The notes under the pieces were generated by a model. The model was not told the DNA's origin and did not search any database. It saw nothing but the letters and a program-made list of their open reading frames with translations. Shown in pieces: positions 14,001-26,129 of a stretch of 64,000 nucleotides of DNA. The position numbers and the translations under genes are program-made. Where the stretch lies: assembly GCF_008728515.1 (NCBI RefSeq), contig NC_044981.1, forward strand, positions 97,000,426 through 97,064,425, in the 5' to 3' direction. Source of the DNA: Papio anubis (taxonomy: Eukaryota > Chordata > Mammalia > Primates > Cercopithecidae). The first letter of the stretch is position 1; every line of letters starts with the position of its first letter.

Positions 14001-14543
14001 GTACATGATAGGCATATCACTTGTTGTACATTCTCTTTCAACTTTTTATCTTTTAATAATTTTTGGCTCATTTTTACATTTCCTGTGAGCAAAATGGAGT
14101 TATTTGAAAGTTTAGTTTCAGTGGTTTTTCTTGTGACTGTAATTAGGGTGCAGTCCACTTCTCATTGAGCTGTGCACAGAATACAAAATACACAACACTA
14201 GAGAAGAGGCGATAATGTGAAGTGAGAAGTTAAGGGGAAAAAAGGCCGTGTGGCTTCTATTATAGAAACGAGGGCTTAAACACGTACAGTGATGTTATAG
14301 CCTATAGATAATTAATAGTTATCTAGGTGCATGAGAAGCAATGTGTGTGTCTGCATGCATATTAGAGGTGGGGACCGTACACAGGCTAATGTTTAGCACA
14401 AAAAATGATAAAATAGTTACATTTATTAATTAAATGTGTCAAAGCCTAATTAAGAAATGACTCATGTGCAGATGATTACGAATAAATTGCCAAATGGAAC
14501 CTGTTCAAATGCAGAGAAAAATTGATTTTAAAAATAATTCATG
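11096..14543. other. Non-genic AT-rich DNA
   Basis: Nothing recognisable apart from a short tandem repeat of AATTAGAA-type units at about 13026-13055. Overlapping short frames near 13782-14088 on both strands are unconvincing. Confidence 0.6.
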
Positions 14544-15014
14544 TAATTATTTTATTGAGGTAGTTAAAAAATATCTAATTTGGCCGGGTGTGGTGGCTCA
14601 AGCCTGTAATCCCAGCACTTTAGGAGGCCGAGACGGGCGCACCATCCTGGCTAACACAGTGAAACCCCGTCTCTACTAAAAAAATCACAAAAAACTAGCC
14701 GGGCGTGGTGGCGGTGCCTGTAGTCCCAGCTACTCGGGAGGCTAAGGCAGAAGAATGGCGTGAACCGGGAGGCGGAGCTTGCAGTGAGCTGAGATCTGGC
14801 CACTGCACCCCAGCCTGGGCAACAGAGCGAGACTCCATCTAAAAAAAAAAAAAAAAAGAAAAAAAAAAGAAAAAATCTAATTTGAAAGCAAAATGAAGAA
14901 ATTTGAAACAATTTGGTTAACTTATCACATATAATTACTTTATTAAGGTAATAACAAGTATCTAATTTGAAGCAAAATGAAGATATTTGAAACTAACTTG
15001 GTTAACTTATCACA
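14544..15014. repeat. Tandem duplication of an ~84-bp unit, split by an Alu
   Basis: Unit 1 is 14544-14581 plus 14884-14929; unit 2 is 14932-15014. Both read TAATTA(T/C)TTTATT(G/A)AGGTA... then ATCTAATTTGAA(A)GCAAAATGAAGA and end CTTATCACA, with scattered differences. The Alu at 14582 splits unit 1, so the Alu came after the duplication. Confidence 0.88.
14582..14874 (+). mobile_element. Young Alu (AluY/AluYR-like), sense, with internal deletion
   Basis: Near-consensus AluY with a long A-rich tail. The 9-base direct repeat ATCTAATTT flanks it (14573-14581 and 14875-14883). About 25 bases after 'GGAGGCCGAGACGGGCG' are missing compared with the usual left arm. The right arm reads GAGATCTGGCCACTGCACC, the reverse of the GGCC(G/A)GATCTC variant seen in other copies here. 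Confidence 0.94.
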
Positions 15015-15119
15015 GGTATGGTATAATTTGAGTCAGAAAACTGACATCAGTGAAGTAATAATAGTATATCAAACCATTGAGTATATAGTACGTGCTAAAT
15101 AAAACATGTATCTTTGTCA

Positions 15120-15240
15120 TTAAATTATATCGGCAACACTGCATTGTAGATACTTGCATTTGCGTTTGATACATGAGAAAACACAACTTACCCACATCAC
15201 ACAGTAGAGTGCCACAGCCAAAATTTGCAGCTGTATCTCT
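15120..15240 (-). repeat. Possible MIR SINE, antisense
   Basis: The plus strand reads '...TGATACATGAGAAAACAC...ACCCACATCACACAGTAGAGTG', the usual reverse-strand wording of a MIR tail-side core. It is very diverged. Confidence 0.35.
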
Positions 15241-15295
15241 GACATCGTGACATTTATTTTAAAAAGAGAAAATGAAATTAGTTAATAACTTAACA

Positions 15296-15460
15296 GAGTG
15301 ATTGAAAGCATGGGCTCTAAAGAAAACCAGATGGGTTTAAATTCTGACAAGGACTCGTGTACTAGATGTGTAGGCTTGGTTACTTACCTCATTGGAGCCT
15401 GGATTATCTCATTTATAGCATGGAGATAATACACAGAGTAAGCACTCAGTATTGTTATTA
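15296..15460 (+). repeat. Possible MIR SINE, sense
   Basis: Order of blocks follows MIR: 'GCATGGGCTCTAAAG', 'GGGTTTAAATTCTGAC', 'GGCTTGGTTACTTACCTC', then 'TCATTTATAGCATGGAGATAATA'. No target-site duplication is visible, as expected for this age. Confidence 0.5.
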
Positions 15461-16433
15461 TTAAGATAGATATGTTGCCTTAATTGACTGAAATGTCTAT
15501 GACAATTCATCTGGGTATTTTAAGGAATGTTTTATTTGTCTTCCAATCAGGAACATGGTAACCATAACTTGCCCAACCCCAAACAAATAACTGAGGCTAT
15601 AAAAAGTAAGAGTCACTTACCATTTCATTCTCTTCAGTTGCCTGTCTTGAAATAGGTGCCTTATGGCTTTGTTTGGCAGTACTGTTAATGGAATATAGTT
15701 GTATTAAAAGAAACTTTTTTTGACAATCCTTTAATAGCAGTCAGCAACTTAGTATATTAAGAAGCCTTGTTTTGCACACTTCCAACCACAGAACACTAAA
15801 GATGTATATGTTATAATTACAATTATCGTTTCTCTTCATTGTCCTGCTGAGGAATGCACTGTAATTCTGGCAGCTAGAGTGTAGAGTTGGCTTGCTTTCC
15901 TTGGATTGCAGATGTCTAATTGCAGGCAACCATTTCATTTAAAATGGCTCATTAAAGTAAAAACCATTTAGCATCAGTAACATGGATCAGCATCCATGAT
16001 TATGCATTTAATTAGAGAGAAGTATGTTTTCCCCTCCTTTCTAATTTTTCTAACTATAGATCTACCTATGTATCTATCTATGCATCTACCCACACATAGG
16101 CATACACACGCAGACTAAATCAAAGCTTGCCTTAGACATTAATTTTACCATTTTGCTATCATTGCAACTCCTTGGCTAATTGTTCTATGGAGTATATATA
16201 GAATGTACTAATTATAAAATTATAGAATATATTGTTACTCAATATAAGTAAATTGCATATTGCACATATAGGAATTTTCTGTTTTGTGGGCTTTTCTAGA
16301 TATGTCATATTTCACCTTAATAAATGTCCTTATTTACTAACTGAAATATTACTTGTTTATTATCATTCCAAAGAATCATCATATCCTGAACTATTTAGTT
16401 TACTAATCACTGAAATAAGACCGTGGTGTTGGG

Positions 16434-16481
16434 AGAGAGAAAGAGACAGACAGACAGACAGAGAGAGAGAGAGAGAGAGAG
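16434..16481. repeat. GACA/GA microsatellite
   Basis: A short run of GAGA, then GACAGACAGACA, then GAGAGA repeats. Confidence 0.9.
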
Positions 16482-17495
16482 TTCTAATTGTTCTCATTCT
16501 CATGCATAAAAGATCAATCACAGAAGCATAGTTTAGATGTGATGATATGTCCTGTTATTTGTATTGTGAAAATAGGTTTGTCTAACAATTTTTTTTAAGA
16601 AATAGAGCATTTGGAATTTTTAAGCATTACCTTTAATAATGATAATTTTTAAATGGTCAAAGACGACAGGCATTATGTATATCAGATTTCTACTAAACAG
16701 CAGTGATGAATTGCAATTAGTTGTTTATTGAGTCAATGTTTACATAATTATTTGTAAGCTATTTGTAAATGGCCTTAGGGTTTTTCGATCTATAAATTTC
16801 AATGAATAAAATATCATTTAGAGGCTTTCATAATTTTAAATAAGGATGACCCAGGCTGTCTTTTATTAACTTATTTTTCATTTCATTAGAGAAAAACACA
16901 ATTTACTTTAGCAGAATCTAGTTATGTTGATGTACTTTAACGTGTCCAAATCTGAGGCAGTGAAGAATTTTCTATTGAGAATCCCTAGTCCTTAAAGAGT
17001 AGACTAAATCAACAAAGGATCACCCAGAAGTAAAAGTCAGAAGCTGAAGTATATTTGTGCATTTATGTGTCAGTAAGAAAGAAATTAAGACTGAGATATA
17101 AATTAAGAATATATAATATAAAACCCGCTCCAGTCCTGTCCTGTAAGACAGCCAGGAGATAGCCTCAAGAGTTCAAGGTTGATGGGTCTCTAGGGGAGGT
17201 ATTTACTTTCTCACTGGATTTTTAAATTACATTCCCTTTTTTTCCCCACCAGTACTACTGAAGTAAAAAGAGAAACAAATGAACAAAAACAGTGCTGGCA
17301 GATGTGCTGTTTATTGCCTAATGGAAAAGTTATAAAATCATTGTTATTACTGATGTATAATAATTGATACATACTGCTTGATATGTGCCATCGTTTTATG
17401 CTGGTCACCTTTCACCTCGTTCCTTTCTTTTTTTTGTCACATTATTGATATAGATCAAAAGCAAGAAAAGAGACAAGTGAAAGTGGAAGGGGAGG

Positions 17496-17565
17496 AAATA
17501 GAGAAAAGATAAAGAGATAATACAGAAAAGATAAAGAGATAATAGAGAAAAGAGAGAGAGGAACT
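17496..17565. repeat. Purine-rich imperfect tandem repeat (~22-bp unit)
   Basis: The block AGAAAAGATAAAGAGATAAT recurs twice in full, followed by a third partial copy. All bases in the tract are nearly purine. Confidence 0.8.
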
Positions 17566-19519
17566 GCAAGAAAAGTAGAGAAATACTTCACAGCTGGGCA
17601 AGCATCAGATTTTTTTTAAAAAATGAGAGGATCAACCATGATTTGAGAGAATAAGAATACAAAGTTAGTATTTAAAAAGAGTGAAGAGAGAGGGGAAAGA
17701 CAGTTGTTTTGAGTTTTGAAGTGTTAGTAAACTATGCTTCTCACACACTGCAATTTACTTGAATGTTAGTCTTCAAAGTGATATCAAATCTTATCACTGC
17801 TTTGAAATGCAAAGTAGATGATTGATTACTATTCATAGTTCTTCAACTTTCTTTCCAAGCAGATTTTCAAGTACTTCTATGCAGTTTCAGTCCCAGTAGC
17901 TAAGTCTTAGAAATTATCTGAGCAGTGAAGAAAGTATTACTCATCTTTAGGAAGGAATACATTTAAACTAAAAGTGAAATTGTGTCTCTTTGATCAATGG
18001 ACAATTCCACCCTAACCCAGTTGCTAAAGAAACTGTTTTGATGCCTTTATTTTTCATGTCTGCCCTCAGTTACTGTATTGTTTTTATGCTGAGTGCTACA
18101 AAGGGAGCGACCATCAAAATCTCTTTGTACTAAGAATTTTAGGAAGGAGTGAAAATAATGTATGAACAAAGTTTCTGCCCTAGTTCATTCTTATTGGGAA
18201 AATAAGGTAAACATGATTATACAATTCAATTTCAAAGACTATATAATGAAATAGAGTGTAACTTTTAGAATAAAAACCCGGAGAGTCAAATGACAAAAAC
18301 ATTTGCACATAGGTTTTCTTTTAGGGAGTTTGGAGGCAAATAAGCTACACCATACCTATTATATAAGCCACAGAATAGATAATCGTGTTTAAATAAAAAG
18401 CTGTAAATTATGATTCTTATACAGATATAAAAATGAACACATGTTAAATGTTTTATTTAACTCACAGGCGAACCAGGAAAATGTTATAATTTATTCAAAA
18501 AAGAATCTAAGGAACAGACACATGTATAGACTAGGAATATGCAAATGGCATCAAAATATTTTCCACAAAAAAGAGTATGAAAGTCATTTAGAACCTCTAA
18601 CAGACAAGACAGAATTTATAGGTTTGTCAGTTACCTACAATTAACAGTCTTAAACTATACCCCATAGAACCATAATCTTGGCCTGCCAAGACCAAGAGTG
18701 CTATAGATAATACATAGTTTTCCTAGGAATTACACATTTTTGCTCAAAAATAGTAAGGTCAAAAACCTAGAAAACCATAATCATACTCATTTCATCATGT
18801 TCAAATGAGTAGTGAACAGCATATCTTGAACATTACAAAAGATAGAAATCCTAAACACAAAAATTATTATATAACACATTGGTCTGTTCTTTGTGTTTAT
18901 ATGCACACACACACATACACCTTTTTTTCCTAGTGTGATAATTGCTTTATATTTTTGTTATTCCTTTTACATCAAACTTAATATTTCACATAATCTAATC
19001 GATTGATCTAGTCCTTTGGGATGGTGTCTTTTCTTTGTTCTACAAATGAGACAAATTAACCTCCTATTTGGATTTTAAAGAAATATGTAAGAGTTTGATT
19101 AATGGTAGAGTTCCTGGGTAGAGGAAATGATATTTTTAAAAAATTAATTAGATTTTTAGGAAACATTACTTTATTGAGATTTTTACATTAAGTGATTACA
19201 ATCTTTTTTTAGTTTTCAAAAGAGATTTGGTTGTTTTCTACTATTTTAAGGGTTAGTTTTTTCATCAAAGCAATATGTATCTTTATTTCATGTTTCATTT
19301 TTTAAAAATTCTAATACAAGTAATGCACTGTGGAATTTTTCCCAAGGCAAAAGATCAAATATAGAGAATTGGCCGAATACTTATACTTTGCCTCCATGTT
19401 TTCATTAATGGAATTTTTGTTAGAACTTAATATTTGTTTATTTTTACATTTTGGAAAGAAGCATGTCTAAATCCAAACCTTTCTCTTACAATATCCTTTT
19501 AAAAAGCCAAGTAAATCTG

Positions 19520-19640
19520 AGCATTCACTTTCCTGTTCAAAACCTTTCAATCACCTCCTTTACTGAAGTCTACCAGCCTCTGCTTGATCTGCCCTCTGCA
19601 GACTCATTCTCCCTATCTCCTCACTCCACTCCTTACTTTT
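19520..19640 (+). repeat. Possible L2 LINE fragment
   Basis: 'TTCAAAACCTTTCAATCACC' and 'CTGCTTGATCTGCCCTCTGC' resemble the L2 3' region wording (...CCTTCAATGGC..., ...TGGCCC...). It is short and diverged. Confidence 0.3.
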
Positions 19641-19878
19641 TTTTGGTTGGCAAACAGCTGCCTCTTGCTGGGTTCTCCCATAGTGGAGAGAAAGAGAGAG
19701 CAAGGTCTCTAGAATCTCTTCTTATGAGGATAATAATCCTATCATGAGAGTCCCACTCTCAGGATCATATATAATAAATCAAATGACTTTCCAAAGTCCC
19801 TAACTCTACATGCTATCACATTGGGAAATTAAGACTTCAACATATGAATTTTGAGAAGACACAAGTCAGCCAATAGCA
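19641..19878 (-). mobile_element. Partial MLT1-type LTR (MaLR), antisense
   Basis: On the reverse strand this starts TGCTATTGGCTGACTTGTGT and goes on through a block like 'CATATGTTGAAG' and 'CTCATAAGAAGAG', the pattern of MLT1 LTRs. The U5-side end is missing at the left. It abuts MaLR-type internal sequence, so it sits where that element's 3' LTR should be. Confidence 0.65.
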
Positions 19879-20395
19879 TTCTGCCCCTGACACCCCAAAA
19901 ATTCATGTCCTCACATAGAAAATACATTCATTCCACCCAAAAACCCAACAATATTAACTTGTTCCAGCAGCAACTCTAAAGTTCAGAGTCTCATCCAAAT
20001 ACTATCTAAATCAGACATGGGTGAGACTGAAAGTATGACTCTTTCCTGAGAAAAATTTCCTTTTTATATGAACCTGTGAAGTCAGACAAATTATATACTT
20101 TCAGAATACAATGGTAGAACAGGCATAGGATAAACATACCCATTCCAAGGAAAAATAGAAAACAAGAAAGGGGTGGGGAATCCCAAACAAGCTCAAATCC
20201 TAACAAGGCAAATTTAGTCCTCCTTCATTCTGTCCTTTCTTCTCTGTTCCTTTTAGTTCAAACTGGCAGTGTTGCTGTAATAACCCTGTCTTTCTTCCTG
20301 AATTCTGCTGGAATGGCTGATAACTTCATCACAGTCATTCATGATCTCTTTATTAAAGTTTTAGACACATCTTTAGTGTTCTCTTCAGAACAAGC

Positions 20396-20480
20396 TTTCT
20401 CTCTCTCTCTCTCTCTCTCTCTGTTTCTCTCTCTCTCTCTGTTTCTCTCTCTCTCTCTCTGTTTCTCTCTCTCTCTCTTT
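20396..20480. repeat. (CT)n microsatellite with repeated GTTT interruptions
   Basis: CT runs are broken three times by the same CTGTTTCT interruption, giving a higher-order unit of about 20 bases. The translated leucine/serine string is a by-product. Confidence 0.95.
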
Positions 20481-20560
20481 CATAATATGAATAGGCTGAG
20501 AATTTTCCAAATCTTCAAGGTCTGGTTCCTTTTTGCTTGACAAATACCTGATTTAATTCC

Positions 20561-20561
<1 letters not shown>

Positions 20562-20600
<39 letters not shown>
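20562..20600. repeat. (TG)n microsatellite
   Basis: About 19 uninterrupted TG units. Confidence 0.97.
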
Positions 20601-20602
<2 letters not shown>

Positions 20603-20999
20603 ACTATAAGCAGTCAGGAGGAATCAAACTAGCTGCTTCTTCAACACGTTGCTTAGAAATCTCCTCAGCTAATTATCTAGTTTCACTGTTCATAGTCCTC
20701 CCTTCCACAAGACACTAACAGCCAGATCCCTTGCTAATTTATAACAAGAATCACATTTCCTCCAGTGTCTGATATGTCCTCATTTCCATCTGACACATCA
20801 CCAGAATTGCCCTTAACACTCATATTTTTATGTTTCTTTAAAATTTGTTTTAACTTCCTATTATCACCACTGAATTAATGCCCATATTTTTAGTATGCAC
20901 TTCAAACTCCTACAGCTTCCACCCACTACTGAATTCCACAGCTGCTTCCACATATGCAGGTATTTGTTATAGCAGCACCACACTCTCTGTACCAAAATC

Positions 21000-21460
21000 T
21001 GTATTAGTCAAAGTTCCCCAGAGAAACAGCACCAACAGATAATATATTATAAGAAACTGACTCAAGCAATTATGGAGACTAAGAAGTTCCAAGATCCGCA
21101 GTTGGTATGCTGGAGACCCAGGAGAGCTGGTGTTATAGTTCCAGTCTAAAAGCCAGCAAACTCAAAACCTAAAAAAGAGACAATATTGTAACTTGAGTCA
21201 GAAAGCAGGAAAATATTAACGTCTAACCTCAAGGAGGAGTTCTCTGTCCAGCACAGGAGGGTCAGCCCTTTTTCTCTATCCAGGCCTTCAAATGATTGGG
21301 TAAGGCCCACCTATAATACATTAGGGAGGACAATTACTCAGTCCACTAATTCAAGTGTTAATCTCATCTAAAGACACACCCATAGACACACCAAGAATGA
21401 TGATAAAGTATTTGGGTACCTGTGACCCTATCAAATTGACACATAAAATTAACCATCACA
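21000..21460 (-). mobile_element. LTR abutting MaLR-like internal region, antisense (family not named)
   Basis: Begins TGTATTAGTCAAAG and ends ATTAACCATCACA on the plus strand, so on its own strand it runs TGTGATGG...CTAATACA with the usual TG/CA ends. It lies directly next to the internal region at 20999, in the 5' LTR position. Its wording (for example AAATTGACACATAAAATTAA) differs from the MLT1-type LTR at the other end. Confidence 0.65.
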
Positions 21461-22222
21461 GGGAGCCTAGAGGTAAAGACCTTGGGTCGGGGGAATTAGA
21501 GAAAGAGGCTGGAGCAGATCCTACAGGGTCCTGAAGGACACATTAAAGAATTTGGAACTTGTCCTAAGGAAAATGACAACCCACTGGTGAATTGTAAGGA
21601 GGTAAATAGGACAATCTGATTATTATTATTATTTTTTGAAAGGACATGAGGAGGGTTGGCTTGTTGAGAGGAAAGGCAGATAGAAAGGTGGTACTGTAGT
21701 TAGAAATTGTGGTTTGATCTCAACTTGTCTTTGTGGAGAAGAAAGTGGAGTTCCAGCTTGATCCAGCTTGTCTTCATGGAGAATGGGAGAATTTTGAAAT
21801 ATAGTGAGAGACTGACTTGATATGAGGTAGGAATAAAAGGGAGGGATCAATAATGGTGGCCAGTGGCTAGATTTAGCAAATATATTTGTAGTATGTGACT
21901 TACCACAAATGAAGAAAGGAGGAATTTTTGGAGAAAGAGGATGACTTTAGTTTTAGGTTTATGATGTTTAAGTGGTGCAGGTCTGAGGTCCAGAGGTGTA
22001 GTCTGGGGTGGACTTACATGTTGTAACAGGCCAAGATTTCTTAGGTAGAGAATGTAAAAAAATGTAGCGATAAAGGATCTGATGAGAAGGCACCCAATAT
22101 TTGATGGATAGAGGAAGGGAAGCCCTGGAGGTACCATCAACTTTTTTTTGGCTCCTATTGTATTCTTCAATATGTCGACCTTCATACAATATCTCATAAA
22201 AAACAGGATTTAGAAAACATAC
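21461..22222. other. Old interspersed-repeat-like DNA, class not determined
   Basis: G- and A-rich text such as GATCCTACAGGGTCCTGAAGG and AATTTGGAACTTGTCC resembles an old mammalian repeat that I recognise only loosely. Similar wording recurs near 47010-47350. A TTA run lies at 21620-21634. No gene. Confidence 0.35.
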
Positions 22223-22590
22223 CTTATTAATCTGCTTTCAGACTGCTGATAAAGATGTATCCAAGACTGGGCAATTTACAAAAGAAAGAAGTGCGATGGA
22301 CTTACAACTCCATATGGCTGGAGAGGCCTCACAATCATGGCAGAAGGCAAGGAGGAGCAAGTCACACCTTACGTGGATGGCAGCAGGCAAAGAGAGGGAA
22401 TTTGTGTAGGGAAACTTCCATTTTTAAAAGCATCAGACCTCGTGAGACTTATTAACTATCATGAAAACAACACGAGAGAGACCCATCCTTATTATTCAAT
22501 TATCTCCTACCAGGTTTCTCCTACAACACATGGGAATTATGAGAACTATAAGATGAGATTTGAGTGGGGACACAGAGCCAAACCATATCA
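22223..22590 (-). mobile_element. THE1/MST-type LTR (3' LTR), antisense
   Basis: The plus strand carries CTGCTGATAAAGATGTATCC, 'CACAATCATGGCAGAAGGCA' and ends GCCAAACCATATCA, the reverse of an LTR starting TGATATGGTTTGGC. It pairs with the LTR at 24164-24530. Confidence 0.9.
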
Positions 22591-24163
22591 TTCTGCCCTG
22601 AACCCCTCTTAAATCTCATGCCCTCACATTTCAAAACCAATCGTGCCTTCCCAATAGTTCCCCAAAGTCTTAACTCATTTCAGCATTAACTCAAAAGTCC
22701 ACAGTCCAAAGTCTCATCTGAGATAAGGCAAGTCCTTTAGGCCTATGATCCTGTAACATCAAAAGTTAGTTACTTCTTAGATAAAATGGTGGTACAGGCA
22801 TTGGGTAAATACAGCCATTCCAAAAGGGAGGAAATTGGCCAAAACCAAGTGGCTACAGGCCCCATGCAAGTCCAAAATCCAGTGTGGCAGTCAAATCTTA
22901 AAGCTCTAAAGTGACCTTTTTTTACTCCATATCTCATATCCAGGTCATGTTGATGGAAGATGTGGGTTTCCTTGGTCTTAGGTAGTTCTGTCCCTGTGGC
23001 TTTGCAGAGTACAGCCTCCTTCATGGCTGCTTTCATGGGCTGGTGTTGAATGTCTGCAGTTTTTCCAGGTGCACAGTGCAAGCTGTCAGTGGATCTACCA
23101 TTCTGGGGTCTGGAGGATGGTGGCCCTTTTCTCACAACTCCACTAGGCAGTGCCCCAGTAGGAGCTCTGTGTGGATGTTCCAACATTTCCCTTCCATGCT
23201 GCCCTAGCAGAGGTTCTCCATGAAGGCCTCATCCCTGCAGCAAACTTCTGCCTGGGCTTCCAGGCATTTCCATACATCTTCTGAAATCTAGGCAGAGGTT
23301 TCCAAACCTCAGTTCCTGACTTCTGTGCACTCACAGCCTCAAAACCACATGTAAGCTGCCAAGGCTTGGAGTTTGCACCCTCTGAAGCCACAGCCTGAGC
23401 TCTACAGTGGCCCCTTTCAGCCATGGCTAGAGCAGCTGGGATGCAGGGCACGATGTCCCTAGACTACACACAGCATGGGGACCCTGGGCCCAGCCCACAA
23501 AACCACTTTTTCCTCCTAGACCCCTGGGCCTGTGATGGGAGGGGCTGCTGCAAAGACCTTTGGCATGCCCTGGAATCATCTTTTCCATTGTCTTGGGGAT
23601 TGATATTCAGCTCCTTGTTACTTATTCAAATTCCTGCAGCCAGCTTGAATTTATCCTCAGAAAATGGAATTTTCTTTTCTGTTGCATTGTCAGGCTGGCT
23701 GCAAATTTTTTAGACTTTTATGTTCTGTTCCGTTATAAAACTGAATGTGTTTAACAGCACCCCAGTCACCTCTTGAATGATTTGCTGCTTAGAAATGTCT
23801 TCCACCAGATACCCTAAATCATCTCTCTCAAGTTCAAAGTTCCACATATCTCTAGGGCAGGGGCAAAATGCCACCAGTCTCTTTGCTAAAACATAACAAG
23901 AGTCACCTTTGCTCCAGTTCCTAACAAGTTCCTTATCTCCATCTGAGACCACCTCAGCCTTGATTTCATTGGCCATATCATTATCAGCATTTTGTTTAAA
24001 GCCATTCAACAATTCTCCAGGGAGTTCCAAACTTTCCCACATTTTCCTGTCTTCTTCTGAGCCCTCCAAACTGTTCCACCCTCTGTCTGTTACCAAGTTC
24101 CAAAGTTCCTTCCACATTTTCAGTATTTTTTCAGCAGTGCCCCACTCTACTAGTTCCAATTTA
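22591..24163 (-). mobile_element. THE1/MST-type internal region, antisense
   Basis: About 1.57 kb between the two matching LTRs, the normal size for MaLR internal regions, which are non-autonomous ERVL relatives moved by enzymes of other elements. Plus-strand blocks include TCTGCCCTGAACCCCTCTTA at the left and 'GGTGCACAGTGCAAGCTGTC' in the middle. Several short reverse-strand frames (22770-23186, 23143-23451, 23710-24159) are decayed remnants; I recognise no domain in them. Confidence 0.88.
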
Positions 24164-24530
24164 CAGTATTAGTTTGTTTTCATGCTGCTGATGAAGACAT
24201 ACCCAAGGCTGGTCAATTTACAAAAGAAAGCAGTGTAATGGACTTATAGTTCCACATGACTGGGGAGCCTCACAATCATGGCAGAAGGCAAGGAGGAGCA
24301 AATAATGTCTTACATGGATGGTGGCAGGCAAAAAGAGAGAGCTTGTGTAGGGAAACTTCATTTTTAAAGCCATCAGATCTCATGAGACCTATTCACTATC
24401 ACAAGAACAGCAGGGGAGAGACCTGCCCCTACAATTTGATGATCTCTCACCAGGTCCCTCCCACAACATGTGGCAATTATGGGAACTACAAGATGAGATT
24501 TGGGTGGGGACACAGATCCAAACAATATCA
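24164..24530 (-). mobile_element. THE1/MST-type LTR (5' LTR), antisense
   Basis: Matches the LTR at 22223-22590 block by block (CACAATCATGGCAGAAGGCA, GGGAAACTTC, TCAGATCTCATGAGAC) and ends AATATCA. Clear differences between the two copies show an old insertion. Confidence 0.9.
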
Positions 24531-25359
24531 CATGGTATCATAGTGAAAAATGTAATGAAACCATGACTTTGTTTGATCTTTAGGTTTGCACTATGTTTTA
24601 ATGAGTGTTTCAACTTTTATTGTTTTTATGTTGATTTTTACATCTGTCCACAAAATGATTTTTTATAGACTTTTGGTTGTTTTTGGCTGTAGATGTGAGA
24701 GAGAATGGTGCACTGTGAAAGAAAAGGTTGAACAAAAATCAATTCTTGTCAGAATTGATTAAAATCAGGAAAAAATTCCAATGTCAACAGTATATTTAGA
24801 ATGAGAATAATTAAATGAGCTCTGGAGGCAAATGAATTATTGATTACTTATAAATATCAGGCCTAAGAAGATAGAGATTGAGACATATGTCTTCTTTTTT
24901 TCTTAGTGAAGAGAAACAGACAAAACTCTTCTAATGTGTAACTTGGTATTGAACTGTTGTGAGGATTAATCAGGAAATTATCCTAACATAGGAAAAAATA
25001 TACAATTGACACTTTAAATACTACATGTATATATACTCTTGAAAATCATCTCTCTAATTCTTTTCAGAAGCAACTTAAAATTACATGGAGAAAATTTTTA
25101 AGTAGTTGATATTACAATGTTAACTTCTGCCTATTTTCAGACTGTACTTAGATACTATAATGCAAATTGCAGTTTTGTATTTTTCCCCTGAGAATTGTTC
25201 TAGTGGTCCCACCTGCCCTATCTTCACAGCTTCTTTTAATCCCATTCCTACTTTATCCTTTGAGACACTAGTCTAATTTATTCACTCATCCATTCATTCA
25301 TTTATATGATAAATATTAAGCAAAAGAATCCCTATTTTCACAAATCTGACATTATTGAC
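24531..25359. other. Non-genic DNA
   Basis: Nothing beyond a short inverted repeat at 24737-24760 (10-bp arms, 4-base loop) and a CATT-rich patch near 25284-25302. Confidence 0.6.
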
Positions 25360-25537
25360 CAGGGTTTCTCAACCTTGGCACTATTGACAATTTGGCTAGA
25401 TAACTCTTTGCTGTGGGGGACTGTCCTATGTAATGTTGGATGTTTAGTGATATCCCTGTTCACTACCTAATATATGCTGGTAGGGCCCAAATAAATGTCT
25501 CTTGGGTGGCAAAATCACCCCCTGTAAAGAACCACAG
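25360..25537 (+). mobile_element. MER20-like hAT-Charlie DNA transposon
   Basis: Begins CAGGGTTTCTCAACCTTGGC and ends with an inverted-type terminus AAGAACCACAG. Inside are 'GGATGTTTAGTGATATCCCT' and GGCAAAATCACCCCC, the layout of this non-autonomous family of about 220 bp. This copy is slightly short. Confidence 0.78.
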
Positions 25538-26129
25538 TTCAAGAGACAAGAAACAGACAATAAAGAAACATTACATAACACAATATTAGTGATGATAAGT
25601 ACTGTGAAGTAAAATAGAAAATGGGACTGTGGTAAGAGTGGTAGCAGGAGCAAGGATTCTAAAGCTTTCTCAAGGACAGCAGTCTGCATAGTGCACAGAC
25701 ATAGAAGCCTTGTTTCTCTTTTAACAGATGTCTATCATTCACTCTGAACCTGTCTATGGAATTGCCAATTAAGGCAAGAGCCTGATGTATTACTTCCATG
25801 ATTAAATTATTTCTGGTTCTTGACTATTTACAAAATGTCAGAGTCACGGTAAGATTTTTTTTTGAATATGTCAAATATCTCAACTGAATAGAACATTAAT
25901 AACTTCAAATGGACTATTGCATGCTATTGATTTTACTGTCTTGTTTCTGCCACTGGAGAACATGAAGATCAATAAGTCACACAGGCCTTCAGTGGATGAT
26001 TGGAGGGTACATTTATTTAAAATCATTCCATTAATTTTTGTTTATTATATTATTCAATCTATCTTATAGCTGGTCTGCCATTTTTGTGGGTTTCAGAATT
26101 GTGAGGACTCTAAATGGGAGATGCTGTGA

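Larger units (their letters stand above)
15015..19519. other. Non-genic AT-rich DNA with minor repeats
   Basis: Contains possible MIRs (15120-15240 and 15296-15460), a GACA/GA microsatellite at about 16434-16481 and a purine-rich direct repeat at 17496-17565. No gene is supported; the 99-codon frame at 16232-16531 runs through the microsatellite. Confidence 0.6.
19879..20999 (-). mobile_element. MaLR-type internal region, antisense
   Basis: Non-coding remnant of an ERVL-MaLR internal region. Its plus-strand blocks are TTCTGCCCCTGACACC at the left end, then 'CATGGGTGAGACTGAAAG', 'GGACAGGCATAGGATAAACAT'-like wording, and TATAGCAGCACCACACTCTCTGTACCAAAATC at the right, where such elements join the 5' LTR. 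No useful open frame remains. Two microsatellites lie inside it. Confidence 0.7.

Noticed and set aside
20396..20600. Tandem simple repeats as a CRISPR-like array
   Set aside because: Units are di- and tetranucleotide runs with no spacers; the context is a primate genome.
23710..24159. 149-codon minus-strand frame as a cellular gene
   Set aside because: It lies wholly inside the internal region of the MaLR element between two matching LTRs.
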